Source of the DNA: Bacteroides ovatus
Lineage (GTDB): Bacteria; Bacteroidota; Bacteroidia; Bacteroidales; Bacteroidaceae
Reading direction: 5' to 3'
Length of the DNA stretch: 64,000 bases
Assembly (NCBI RefSeq): GCF_001314995.1
Contig: NZ_CP012938.1
Span: 1,612,001-1,676,000, forward strand
A model generated the notes under the pieces. That model worked only from the letters and a program-made list of their open reading frames with translations. It was not told the origin of the DNA and ran no database searches. The position numbers and the translations under genes are program-made. This document shows positions 26,274 to 34,721 of the stretch, in pieces; positions within the stretch are counted from its first letter, which is position 1, and each line of letters opens with the position of its first letter.

Positions 26274-27362
26274 TTAGCGGAACAATTTCCAATCTATCTT
26301 TTTACCACAATGACTGCAATAGATTTGGTCCATAAAAATAGACGCACCACATTCACAGACTTTGGCATCACCTTCATTCTTCAATTTTCTCATCAGCTCA
26401 TTATGAAGAGCCGTATCGCCCTGTTTGATAATACTATACCCCAGCTTTTTCATCAGCTTGATCGTATCAAACGCCATACGTCGATCATATTCTTTTTCCG
26501 AATAAGGAAGCATGGAATAAGGCACCATGTCCGGAGTCTCTTTCTTCTCGTCATCCCTCTGCGGTCCATAAGTCCATCCCTCTTCCTGGCGCTGGTCGGC
26601 CCAGATTTCGTGCGCATTTTCAGCAATGGCTTCACGCAATTCAATCAAATCAGTGCTCAATTCAACATCTTCCAGATCAATAGGCCGCGGATTATAATCC
26701 AGATCAGGCACTTTCACTCTCGCAAGATACGCTTTTGCATCATTCCATGCCGCAATAAAGTGATCCTTGGGATAGGCCGTACTTTCCTCTCCTGTTGCAG
26801 GATCATAAAGCGTCACTTCCTCTTCATTTACATCAAGCACTACTGCTGCATGATAAGCAATTTCCTCCTCACTATTTCCCGGCAACCGGCAACTATTTAC
26901 CACAACAATCGCATCATGTCCGGCCTTGAGGGCACGTATGACACTGTCAATACTGGAACCATAACTGCGCATCACAATCAATCCGCGTTGTTCGAGCAGG
27001 CGGCCTACACTATGCAAAGGAGTTCCCCTCTCCCTCAACCAACTGTTATTCCTGGCCTCCTCCGAGAGTTCATCCGAATTATATTCAATCTTTCTACGTT
27101 TCAAAATAAACTGCTCACACTGGAAATCACAAAGATTACCTTCCGATTTGGCTGCCATCTGCGCCATTGGCAGGAAGTCCGTTTCTTCATCATCAGCTCC
27201 CATCATGGCATCCAACTGTTGAGACAAGATAAATTCCTCTTGCAAACTTTCATCAGTCGCCAGATATTCAAGTACCAAAGCTGTTTCTTCAGCATTCGTC
27301 TTACCTTCTTCAAAAGCAGCCAACAATTCTTCGGTTATCATATTTTTATCTTTTGTTTTCAT
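26274..27362 (-). CDS. C39/papain-like, RyR and zinc-ribbon protein
   Basis: A modular protein of about 362 residues. The N-terminus (EELLAAFEEGKTNAEETALV, then EYLATDESLQEEFI) resembles the short helical start of anti-sigma factors (tentative). A papain-like C39-type domain follows: Cys in NLCDFQCEQFILKRR near residues 80-90, His in EIAYHAAVVLDV near 170, then LYDPATGEE. A RyR repeat comes next (AENAHEIWADQR, GWTYGPQRDD, MVPYSMLPYSEKEYDRR), then a C-terminal zinc ribbon (CECG...CSHCGK). The frame is open to 27377; 27362 or the Met at 27341 are the likeliest starts, since the former overlaps the sigma-like gene by 17 bases. Co-transcription with the sigma-like gene is likely. Confidence 0.8.
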   Translation of the reverse strand: MKTKDKNMITEELLAAFEEGKTNAEETALVLEYLATDESLQEEFILSQQLDAMMGADDEETDFLPMAQMAAKSEGNLCDFQCEQFILKRRKIEYNSDELSEEARNNSWLRERGTPLHSVGRLLEQRGLIVMRSYGSSIDSVIRALKAGHDAIVVVNSCRLPGNSEEEIAYHAAVVLDVNEEEVTLYDPATGEESTAYPKDHFIAAWNDAKAYLARVKVPDLDYNPRPIDLEDVELSTDLIELREAIAENAHEIWADQRQEEGWTYGPQRDDEKKETPDMVPYSMLPYSEKEYDRRMAFDTIKLMKKLGYSIIKQGDTALHNELMRKLKNEGDAKVCECGASIFMDQIYCSHCGKKIDWKLFR

Positions 27363-27918
27363 ACTTCTTCTTATCATTCATAGCTAAGTGAGCCAATGCT
27401 GCCAGCGCACGCTTTTTAATATTGTACAGATTAGCAACAGTTATTCCCATAGATAATGCTAAAAATTCAGGTTCGACCTCTTTGAGTACTAATTCCCTGA
27501 TGACCATCACATACCGCTTATTCGACATCAGATCGAACAAACGTTCCAAATCAATCTTTGCGGCTATTTTCGATTCAGAGTCGTCTATTTCTTCTTCATG
27601 ATTCTGCTCATAAAGAGGCTCTTTACTCTCGTCTTCTATCATCTGTTCACGTTTTTTCCGGGAACAGAAAAAACGAATTGCCACAATCTTAATCCATGTT
27701 CCAATGGTGCTACGTCCCTCAAAATTACGAAGAACGGCAGCATCATTCTTCATTAGATGATAGTAGAGTTCGCTGATACATTCATCGTAATCAACCTGGT
27801 AATCAAATATCAGCTTAATTACATTGATAAACAACGGACGATATTTTATGTTGAAAAACCAATCGGTGATTTTTTCATCCCGATTGATTAATCCGTCGAC
27901 TATTTCCTGATCTGTCAT
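27346..27918 (-). CDS. Sigma-70-like (ECF-type) factor
   Basis: A 190-residue protein resembling an extracytoplasmic-function sigma factor. Region 2 is visible as IKLIFDYQVDYDECISELYY and RSTIGTWIKIVAIRFFCSRK, typical of the core-binding and -10 recognition segment. The acidic linker EDESKEPLYEQNHEEEIDDS leads to a region 4-like HTH (VEPEFLALSMGITVANLYNIKKRALAAL). It lies 4 bases after the membrane RyR gene and overlaps the start of the C39-RyR gene, so all four - strand genes look like one operon. The promoters it controls are not evident; self-regulation is a common pattern. Confidence 0.85.
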   Translation of the reverse strand: MTDQEIVDGLINRDEKITDWFFNIKYRPLFINVIKLIFDYQVDYDECISELYYHLMKNDAAVLRNFEGRSTIGTWIKIVAIRFFCSRKKREQMIEDESKEPLYEQNHEEEIDDSESKIAAKIDLERLFDLMSNKRYVMVIRELVLKEVEPEFLALSMGITVANLYNIKKRALAALAHLAMNDKKKYENKR

Positions 27919-27922
27919 ATAG

Positions 27923-30181
27923 TTAGTTCTTTTTCAATCTAAAACTTAGCTCAACCACACACTGGTCATAAGGGATGGTTTCCGGATATTTACTTCTTAA
28001 AATATCATTATCGACGATGCATTTATGCTTCTTCTGCTGAAAGTCTTTATCTCCGTCACACGTTACAAATCCTTGCAGTTCCATACATGCATTCCAACGC
28101 AAATGTTCGCACTTACTCAAATTATCAAATAATGTACTGGAAACAACGTCACAAACCTTAGAATAGTTCAATGTATGGGCATCACGCTGCGTCAGCTCAA
28201 CCATCTCTTTCAATCTTTCCTTATTATCTTTGCCATCCTCTCCCATGGCCCCGGCTAAAAACTTTTTGGTATCGATATGCCATACATTAGCCCTATCCTG
28301 CTCTTCCTGATAAGCCAATTTAATTTGTGCATCCAAGCTATGCTTGTCCTGCAATGCCTCTCTACGCGCATTCCATTCTTCTTCCGCTGTTTGCTTCAGG
28401 CTTTCCTTCGCTTTCTTCTTCTCTTCAATTTCCTTCTCATTCGTTTCAGGCATTGCGTCAATCATAATTTTCTGATATGCATAATAAAATTCCTTTGCCA
28501 ATACTTCAAGCACATCTGTCGATACCACATCGTACGAGAATATTTCTTCCTGCGCTCCAAAAGTTATGATTACATCCCGGGTATTGCCATAAATATTAAA
28601 ATACTCTTTTATTTGCTTCAGCTGAATGGTGTTGCAACTTCCATTGACGCGCAGATAAATCCTAAAATCATTGAAACAATCCTTTCTATATCGATAGGCA
28701 TATTCGTAGAGATCAATCGCCAATGCCATCCCTTCATTATCATTTCCTATAGCAATTACAACATAGTTTAGATCATGAATGATTTCAGAAAATTTTTCCC
28801 AAAAACGTTCGGAATGGATAGACATTTCTTCACACCATTCCAACTCATTTTTCCTCTCCTTCAAGGCAGGTGCTTTCATTAAAAAATCACCTTTCAATTC
28901 ATCTATATGTTCATCAACCACATATATTTTTTGAGGGTTCCTATTGCCATTTACATCGATCAATGCCCCAAACTCATATAGAAAACGAAATGCATCACGT
29001 CCGGTTTCTCCAAAGCCAATAATCATCGACGTAAAAGGTTTCTTTACACAAGCCTTCGATGTATCGACATCTACAAAATTCACGGGGTGATTCCTCACAT
29101 TCTTTTTTAATTGCAATACAGCAAGATTAGACGAGTCGATGATATGAATCTGATGTTTCAACCCATCACATATTTCCAACTTCTGGTTCTGGTTGTTCTT
29201 ACGCGCATGGCAATAAATCTGAACCTGATTATGGACTCTATCTTCTTTACATTTCGCTATTTCCTTAAAAACAGACACCGCCTCCAGATTCAGTTCTTCA
29301 TTGGGAGACAAGAAATAGAAAGTTGCCTGCGGGTACTTCTTGATTAGGTTTCCCAATCTCCTCAATCCGAGATATTTGTATAAATCAAATTCCGATTTGA
29401 CTTTATCTATAACCCGGCCTGTGATTCCAAATTTAGAGTTAACCAGTATGCCGTCAAGCTCTTCTATCTTTTCTATGAATTTTTCAGTTCCGTCATGAGA
29501 CGAATTAAAGAAATGACTGAATGTGAACCGGCCATGAGAACTGCTTTCATTAGCAGAAAGCAACCTCACAAAAATGAATTTACAATTCTCCCAACCTTCT
29601 TCATTCTTCCCCTTGGGCTCTGCCGCTTTTTTTCTTATGCTGTTAGCCAGCAGTATCGCATTATCATTGACATCCCAGAAAATAAACAGCCGGCATTTCT
29701 TCTTTCTTGAAAGATTCGCCGCACATAACCGCACCCATGAGATGAATCTGAATCCTAACAGTTTGATGATAAAAACCGCACTCACTATAACGGCCAGGAA
29801 ATGTATCACAGAAAATATCGTCATGTAGAAAGGATCATGATGCAGATCTTCAGGAACCTCCAAAAGATCGGAATGCGAAGCGAACATTTCCATAGAAGAC
29901 AGAGCAGACCTAAACGCCAACGCTATCGAATTACTGTCACTCCCTCCCTCATTAAAAGCGTACCAATATATCAGGAAACCTGCAATAAATACTGTACCTG
30001 CAATCCATTTCAGGTTATCCACTAAGAATTTCCGCTTCTTAAAAAGCAGGTATACTAAACCTATCCCGATAATGATTAACAAAAGGGTAGAATATCCCCA
30101 TTGATTTAAAAAACAAGGGTCTGTCGCGTGCTGTGCATTGCATTCACCAGTTTGAGAGATTACTGTGCTTAACATATACAT
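27923..30181 (-). CDS. Membrane protein with NAD(P)-binding-like core and RyR-like tail
   Basis: A 752-residue protein. Three hydrophobic helices at the N-terminus (about residues 30-48, 58-74 and 116-146) anchor it. The cytoplasmic part has TrkA/RCK-like Rossmann units; IIGFGETGRDAFRFLYEFGA near 383-402 is the dinucleotide-binding loop. The last 70 residues (LSKCEHLRWNACMELQGF, then HKCIVDND...YDQCVVELSF) look like a degenerate RyR repeat. The layout recalls channels gated by RCK-type domains, but no selectivity filter is visible, so channel function is speculation. First gene of the - strand group, with the sigma-like gene 4 bases downstream. Confidence 0.8.
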   Translation of the reverse strand: MYMLSTVISQTGECNAQHATDPCFLNQWGYSTLLLIIIGIGLVYLLFKKRKFLVDNLKWIAGTVFIAGFLIYWYAFNEGGSDSNSIALAFRSALSSMEMFASHSDLLEVPEDLHHDPFYMTIFSVIHFLAVIVSAVFIIKLLGFRFISWVRLCAANLSRKKKCRLFIFWDVNDNAILLANSIRKKAAEPKGKNEEGWENCKFIFVRLLSANESSSHGRFTFSHFFNSSHDGTEKFIEKIEELDGILVNSKFGITGRVIDKVKSEFDLYKYLGLRRLGNLIKKYPQATFYFLSPNEELNLEAVSVFKEIAKCKEDRVHNQVQIYCHARKNNQNQKLEICDGLKHQIHIIDSSNLAVLQLKKNVRNHPVNFVDVDTSKACVKKPFTSMIIGFGETGRDAFRFLYEFGALIDVNGNRNPQKIYVVDEHIDELKGDFLMKAPALKERKNELEWCEEMSIHSERFWEKFSEIIHDLNYVVIAIGNDNEGMALAIDLYEYAYRYRKDCFNDFRIYLRVNGSCNTIQLKQIKEYFNIYGNTRDVIITFGAQEEIFSYDVVSTDVLEVLAKEFYYAYQKIMIDAMPETNEKEIEEKKKAKESLKQTAEEEWNARREALQDKHSLDAQIKLAYQEEQDRANVWHIDTKKFLAGAMGEDGKDNKERLKEMVELTQRDAHTLNYSKVCDVVSSTLFDNLSKCEHLRWNACMELQGFVTCDGDKDFQQKKHKCIVDNDILRSKYPETIPYDQCVVELSFRLKKN

Positions 30182-30254
30182 ATTCGATAGATTGATTATT
30201 TATTCTACAAATTTATACAAAATATTGAATAACAAACAGATTAGTAATAAAAAA

Positions 30255-30282
30255 CCTCCTGCAATACGAATTTTGCAAGAGG
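30255..30282 (-). terminator. Terminator after the DUF805 gene
   Basis: CCTCCTGCAA (30255-30264) pairs with TTGCAAGAGG (30273-30282) with one offset base. On the minus strand a T-run follows (30248-30254), 25 bases past the DUF805 stop. Confidence 0.7.
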
Positions 30283-30307
30283 CTTTCCTATTTCTTCTTT
30301 AATAAGA

Positions 30308-30814
30308 TTATTCAGCTTTTTCTTTATTCTCCTCCGCTGGAGCTTCTGCAGGTGCGGGAGCATCCTCCACCGGCTTGTCAACTTTCACCTCTTCTCTTGA
30401 AACGTTTACAGTCACATTTACAGAAGCAGGCTGTGCCTGATATGGCATACGGTTTTTCGGATCTGCTCCGTAAGGATTAGGACCTACCGTACCATCTGCA
30501 AACAACATATACAATGCAAAAATCCAACCAATGATAGGCACACAGCACAACAAAATCAGCCAACCGGATTTGTTTAAGTCGTGCAGACGTTTCACACCCT
30601 GTGCCAAAGAGAACCAGATGGAAGCAATCATAGCAGCAAGACCGATCAATAAACCAAATACTGATCCACCGGCCGATCCGCTGGCAGCACCCAAAACAAA
30701 TGTACCTACACCTAGCGCCCATGCAATACTGGAAACTATACCACCGATAATACCCGACAGGAAATATTCAATTCTACGAATACGCCCGTCAAATGAGAAA
30801 GGAGCTTTGAACAT
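30308..30814 (-). CDS. DUF805 family membrane protein
   Basis: A 168-residue inner-membrane protein. The start MFKAPFSFDGRIRRIEYFLS is the DUF805 N-terminal pattern, followed by about four hydrophobic helices and the signature RLHDLNKSGW near residue 75. The C-terminal third is a hydrophilic tail rich in Pro, Glu and Ala (DKPVEDAPAPAEAPAEENKE). The function of the family is unknown. It stands alone with its own terminator. Confidence 0.88.
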   Translation of the reverse strand: MFKAPFSFDGRIRRIEYFLSGIIGGIVSSIAWALGVGTFVLGAASGSAGGSVFGLLIGLAAMIASIWFSLAQGVKRLHDLNKSGWLILLCCVPIIGWIFALYMLFADGTVGPNPYGADPKNRMPYQAQPASVNVTVNVSREEVKVDKPVEDAPAPAEAPAEENKEKAE

Positions 30815-30951
30815 AATTTATTAAATTTATATGAATAAATAAGTGAGTTTTTATCCGTGTTTCTCAATATGAAAGCAAAGATATAAAAAAAATTAAATAA
30901 AGAAAGAAATCGGGCAAAAAGATTGAAAAAATGCCCTATTTTCTGTAGAAA

Positions 30952-31311
30952 TCACAATTTCACTCCATCCCAATGTATTACTACCACCCACTCTTTCGGC
31001 TGACAAGTTCCGTAAGAACGGTGCGGAACCGTAGCAACCACCAAATCACAATGGGAAGACAGTACGATTCTTAACTCCTTCAGCAACATATCCAGCTGAA
31101 TAATCAAATGAAGATATTTCGTCATACACCGGATCACCCGTACATACTGATAAATGCACATATCCTCTCCCCGCCTTATCTCCCCTAATGTTTTAGGAGA
31201 GATAGCGAATTCGCTTATGAAAAAACTGTTACTGAAAATACGATCCATATCCATTAAAGCCAATACCAAATTGCTTAAAAACTCATAAGGTTCCTGTTTT
31301 TCTTTTGCCAT
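30952..31311 (-). CDS. Hypothetical protein, 119 residues
   Basis: I do not recognise the family. The protein is short, with hydrophobic helical stretches (SNLVLALMDMDRIFSNSFFI; YLHLIIQLDMLLKELRIVL) but no signal peptide, and ends WVVVIHWDGVKL. It is divergent from the DUF3987/BT4734 gene by about 150 bases. Similar small genes occur next to such cassettes in Bacteroides (general impression), so it may belong to that mobile-like region. Confidence 0.6.
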   Translation of the reverse strand: MAKEKQEPYEFLSNLVLALMDMDRIFSNSFFISEFAISPKTLGEIRRGEDMCIYQYVRVIRCMTKYLHLIIQLDMLLKELRIVLSSHCDLVVATVPHRSYGTCQPKEWVVVIHWDGVKL

Positions 31312-31463
31312 GTCATTCTATGATTAATAAATTATAATATTTCATTTTTTATTTGCTTTATCAAGTGCTATCCACATAGGGAAGCAACCCTATTTTTAAT
31401 ATCCCGACCTTTGTTCCCGTTATCTGATAGTCAGGTAGCTCAATCTTACAAAAACAATTTTAT

Positions 31464-33791
31464 ATGAAAGTTTTAGAAGAAATCAAAGTCTCGGTTTACG
31501 AAAATGTGTATTCAAAAAAGCCCCAAGTCATGTCTTTCCTTGAAGTCATTATTATGTGCATTCATCCGATCTATGCCTCCATCATAAACGCTATTCGGCG
31601 GTACCATGCAGAAGGAGACCATGCCGCAGCACAGAAGCTGAAAAACCAACTCCCCTGCTTCACTCCGGCAGGCACATTCGACGGAGCGCACGCTATCAAA
31701 AACTTTCTTCTCCCCAGCCATATTGTCGGACTTGATTACGATCATGTAAAAGATCGTCTTCAAGTCATCCAACGTTGTGCGGCAGATCCCCACACAGTAG
31801 CGGCAATAGAAAGCCCTACCGACGGAGTGAAAGTTTTCGCCTATGTAGAAGGTATCGAAAACCGCCATCGTGAAGGGCAGCAACTAGTGAGCCGCTACTA
31901 CAATCAACTGCTGGGATTGGAGAGTGACCCGGCATGCAAGGACGAAAGTCGCATGTGTTATTTCAGTTATTCCCCCAACGGATATGTTGCGGCGCTCTAT
32001 CAGGCATTTGTGTTGGAGCCACTTATAAAAGAAGAAACAAACACTTTCTCTGAAAATGAAGTGCTTCCTCCCTTTCCCCTTCAGGATAATACTCCAGAAA
32101 ACGTGTCTGAAGAAGGAATCGCCCAATTTATTTCGTCCTATATTTTCTTTCATCCGCTAACAGCCGGTCAGCGCCATTCCAACGTCTTCAAACTTGCCTG
32201 CGAAGCCTGCCGCCGACACTATCCCCAGAAAAGCATATTACGCGAACTTACTGTATTTTTCGAGCACACGGATTTTCGTCCCGAAGAACTAACAAAGGTT
32301 TTATCGTCTGGATATAAACAAGTTAATGAACATGCACCCGCTTCCTCTCCGGCCAGCGCCCCTTCTTTTCAAAAGGACATAAGGACAAAAAGACAATATA
32401 GTACTGCAGAAAATTCCGATACCGACGACGAAGCCTATTGGCTGGGAGAAGAATTCCGAAAAGGAACTCCTTTATTTCCCCGCAGTTTGTACAATAATCT
32501 TCCCGACCTATTAAATGACTGTATCATTGAAGACGGAAGCGAACGCGAACAAGATGTCGCTCTCCTTTCCGATCTCACGGCCTTGAGCGCAGCACTTCCG
32601 CAGACTTTCGGAATTTATAATCATAAAAAATACTCCACGCATATATTCAGTGTCATACTTTCGCCTGCCGCCAGTGGTAAAAGTATCGCCCAAACCGGAC
32701 GATACCTGTTGGAAGAAATACATTCAGAAATCCTGTCTACCAGTGAATCTATGATGAAAAACTACCAAACTGTACATAATAACTGGCAATCAGAATATCA
32801 AAAACAGAAAAAGAAAGGAGAAGCATGCTCCGAAGAACCGCAACGACCTCCTTTCAAAATGCTATTCATTCCTGCTACTACCAGCTATACCCGCATGCAA
32901 ATGCAGATGCAGGACAACGGTCCACAGGGAAGCATCATTTTCGACACGGAGGCACAAACGCTATCCACAGCCAATCATCTGGATTGTGGCAATTTCGACG
33001 ATATGCTCCGCAAGGCTTTTGAGCACGAAAATATAGATTCTTCCTACAAAGCCAACGGCCTCATTCCGATCTATATACGCCATCCCAAATTGGCTTTACT
33101 GCTGACGGGTACTCCCGGACAAATAGACGGCCTATTGAGCAGCTACGAAAACGGATTGCCCAGCCGCACCCTGATTTACACTTTCCGCGAAGCTCCGCAC
33201 TGGAAAGAAATGGGCGACGACTGCGTCTCACTGGAAGATTCTTTCAAACCGATTGCGCATCGTGTCTCCGAATTATATCACTTCTGTCTGGCTCATCCGG
33301 TTCTTTTTCATTTCAACCGCCTGCAATGGAACCGTCTGAATGAGATTTTCTCACGTATGCTGTCCGAGGTGGCATTGGAAGGCAACGATGACCTCCAAGC
33401 TGTAGTGAAACGCTATGCTTTTCTGGTGATGCGTATCAGTATGATCCAGACCCGTATCCGGCAATTTGAGGCAACCGATCTTTCTCCCGAGATTTATTGC
33501 ACGGACGCTGATTTTGAGCGTTCTCTTCAAATCGTTCTATGTTGTTACGAACATAGCCGGCTGTTGCACTCATCCATGCCGTCTCCTTCGGTCCGTCCAC
33601 TGAAGAATCCGGACACTATTCGTAATTTCGTTCAAGAGTTGCCCGACAGTTTCACGACAGACGAAGCGATTCAGATTGGCGCAAAATACGATTTCAACCA
33701 TCGTAAGGTAACACGTCTGCTAAAATCGCTTAATGGAGTAAAGATCAATAAGATATCTCATGGTTCCTATGCCAAGATGAATGAGCAATAG
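31464..33791 (+). CDS. BT4734/DUF3987 family primase-helicase-like protein
   Basis: A 775-residue protein typical of Bacteroides accessory cassettes. The N-terminal part (about residues 60-200; GLDYDHVKDRLQVIQRC, AAIESPTDGVKVFAYV) is the BT4734/VirE-N-like domain related to primase-type folds. The C-terminal DUF3987 part (about 330-770) has a P-loop-like LSPAASGKSIAQTGRYLL and GSIIFDTEAQTLSTAN, in line with an ATPase. Relatives are encoded on phages and genomic islands, suggesting a replication or mobilisation origin, but no function is shown. It lies about 250 bases upstream of the HU-like gene. Confidence 0.88.
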   Translation: MKVLEEIKVSVYENVYSKKPQVMSFLEVIIMCIHPIYASIINAIRRYHAEGDHAAAQKLKNQLPCFTPAGTFDGAHAIKNFLLPSHIVGLDYDHVKDRLQVIQRCAADPHTVAAIESPTDGVKVFAYVEGIENRHREGQQLVSRYYNQLLGLESDPACKDESRMCYFSYSPNGYVAALYQAFVLEPLIKEETNTFSENEVLPPFPLQDNTPENVSEEGIAQFISSYIFFHPLTAGQRHSNVFKLACEACRRHYPQKSILRELTVFFEHTDFRPEELTKVLSSGYKQVNEHAPASSPASAPSFQKDIRTKRQYSTAENSDTDDEAYWLGEEFRKGTPLFPRSLYNNLPDLLNDCIIEDGSEREQDVALLSDLTALSAALPQTFGIYNHKKYSTHIFSVILSPAASGKSIAQTGRYLLEEIHSEILSTSESMMKNYQTVHNNWQSEYQKQKKKGEACSEEPQRPPFKMLFIPATTSYTRMQMQMQDNGPQGSIIFDTEAQTLSTANHLDCGNFDDMLRKAFEHENIDSSYKANGLIPIYIRHPKLALLLTGTPGQIDGLLSSYENGLPSRTLIYTFREAPHWKEMGDDCVSLEDSFKPIAHRVSELYHFCLAHPVLFHFNRLQWNRLNEIFSRMLSEVALEGNDDLQAVVKRYAFLVMRISMIQTRIRQFEATDLSPEIYCTDADFERSLQIVLCCYEHSRLLHSSMPSPSVRPLKNPDTIRNFVQELPDSFTTDEAIQIGAKYDFNHRKVTRLLKSLNGVKINKISHGSYAKMNEQ

Positions 33792-33835
33792 TCACATCTG
33801 TCCTTTTTGTCCTTTTGTCCTTTTGGAGGGCCCGG

Positions 33836-33920
33836 AAAAACATCGGGAGATTTGAAAAAAACATCTCAATGATTGATATCAAACATTGGGAAGTTTCGAT
33901 ACAAATCTCCCGATGTTTTT
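33836..33920 (+). terminator. Long hairpin with nested stem
   Basis: Perfect 19-bp arms (33836-33854 and 33902-33920) surround a 47-nt interior that includes a weaker nested pair CAATG/CATTG. A T-rich stretch follows at 33916-33927, so it is likely a strong terminator for the DUF3987 gene 45 bases upstream. Confidence 0.7.
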
Positions 33921-33978
33921 TCTTTTTATCTGTGCGCCTGTGTGCGTCATTATGCGTCATACCGCTTTCCCGATGTAG

Positions 33979-34003
33979 TACTTTTGTCATGTAATCGATT
34001 ACA
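33979..34003 (+). promoter_or_regulatory. Promoter and palindrome of the HU-like gene
   Basis: TACTTTTG (33979-33986) fits the -7 consensus. A perfect 14-bp palindrome TGTAATCGATTACA (33990-34003) covers the expected start site, a natural operator position. No -33 TTTG is apparent. Confidence 0.55.
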
Positions 34004-34047
34004 AGGCAATTAAACAATTAAAAATTAATGATTTAAAATTAAAAGTT

Positions 34048-34536
34048 ATGGCACAGAATTACACTCTCATGGCTCGTAAGAACCTGTTGAAACCTAGTGA
34101 AACTCCGAAATTTTATGCAGTGGCGCGTAGCGGTCGTAAAGTGACGGTCAAGGAAGTTTGTAAACGTATCACTGAACGCTCTTCTTATTCCAAAGGGGAA
34201 CTGGAAGGTTGTATCGGTGAGTTTTTGCTCGAAATCGTCAATGTACTGGATGAAGGAAATATCGTCCAGATGGGTGACCTGGGTAATTTCCGTATGAGTA
34301 TCAAGACCGGTACTCCTACCGATACGGCAAAGGAATTCAAGGCATCATGCATTGATAAGGGCAAAGTGCTCTTCTATCCGGGTAGTGATCTCCGCAAGTT
34401 GTGTAAGACATTGGATTATACATTGTATAAAAGTGATTCTTCCACTGATTCGGATAAAGATCCGCTTCCTGATGATGGCGGTGATGATAATCAGGGAGGT
34501 TCCGGCAGCGGGGAAGCTCCGGACCCGGCAGCTTAA
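34048..34536 (+). CDS. HU-like DNA-binding protein
   Basis: A 162-residue relative of bacterial histone-like HU proteins of the HU-HIG type seen in Bacteroidetes. The core (about residues 30-125) includes VTVKEVCKRITERSSYSKGE and GNIVQMGDLGNFRMSIKTG, the beta-arm region. The C-terminus is an acidic, Gly-rich tail (DKDPLPDDGGDDNQGGSGSG). Such genes are regular members of the DUF3987/smalltalk/amidase cassette. It probably binds DNA, in a role not known for this class. Confidence 0.9.
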   Translation: MAQNYTLMARKNLLKPSETPKFYAVARSGRKVTVKEVCKRITERSSYSKGELEGCIGEFLLEIVNVLDEGNIVQMGDLGNFRMSIKTGTPTDTAKEFKASCIDKGKVLFYPGSDLRKLCKTLDYTLYKSDSSTDSDKDPLPDDGGDDNQGGSGSGEAPDPAA

Positions 34537-34606
34537 TCAACCGGTTGTTGACTGGTTCTTGAGTTCATAATGTATCAGTAGTATTTATTCTTTAATTCAA
34601 ATTTAT

Positions 34607-34705
34607 ATGAAAAAGCAACTTTGGAAAAACATTCTCCAGTTTATTGTAACTATCGCGACTTCGATCATTTCGGCTATCGGTGTAACGTCCTGCGTGGGAC
34701 ATTAA
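34607..34705 (+). CDS. Smalltalk protein
   Basis: A 32-residue membrane micro-protein, MKKQLWKNILQFIVT then IATSIISAIGVTSCVGH, with one hydrophobic helix. Sequence and position between the HU-like and amidase genes match the small 'smalltalk' family of Bacteroides. It is below normal ORF cut-offs. The function is unknown. Confidence 0.85.
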   Translation: MKKQLWKNILQFIVTIATSIISAIGVTSCVGH

Positions 34706-34721
34706 TCTCCTGCTGACCGAT

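Noticed and set aside
26310-27383. 357-codon + strand frame opposite the C39-RyR gene
   Set aside because: The opposite frame has recognisable RyR, C39-like and zinc-ribbon parts; this one is a low-information antisense frame.
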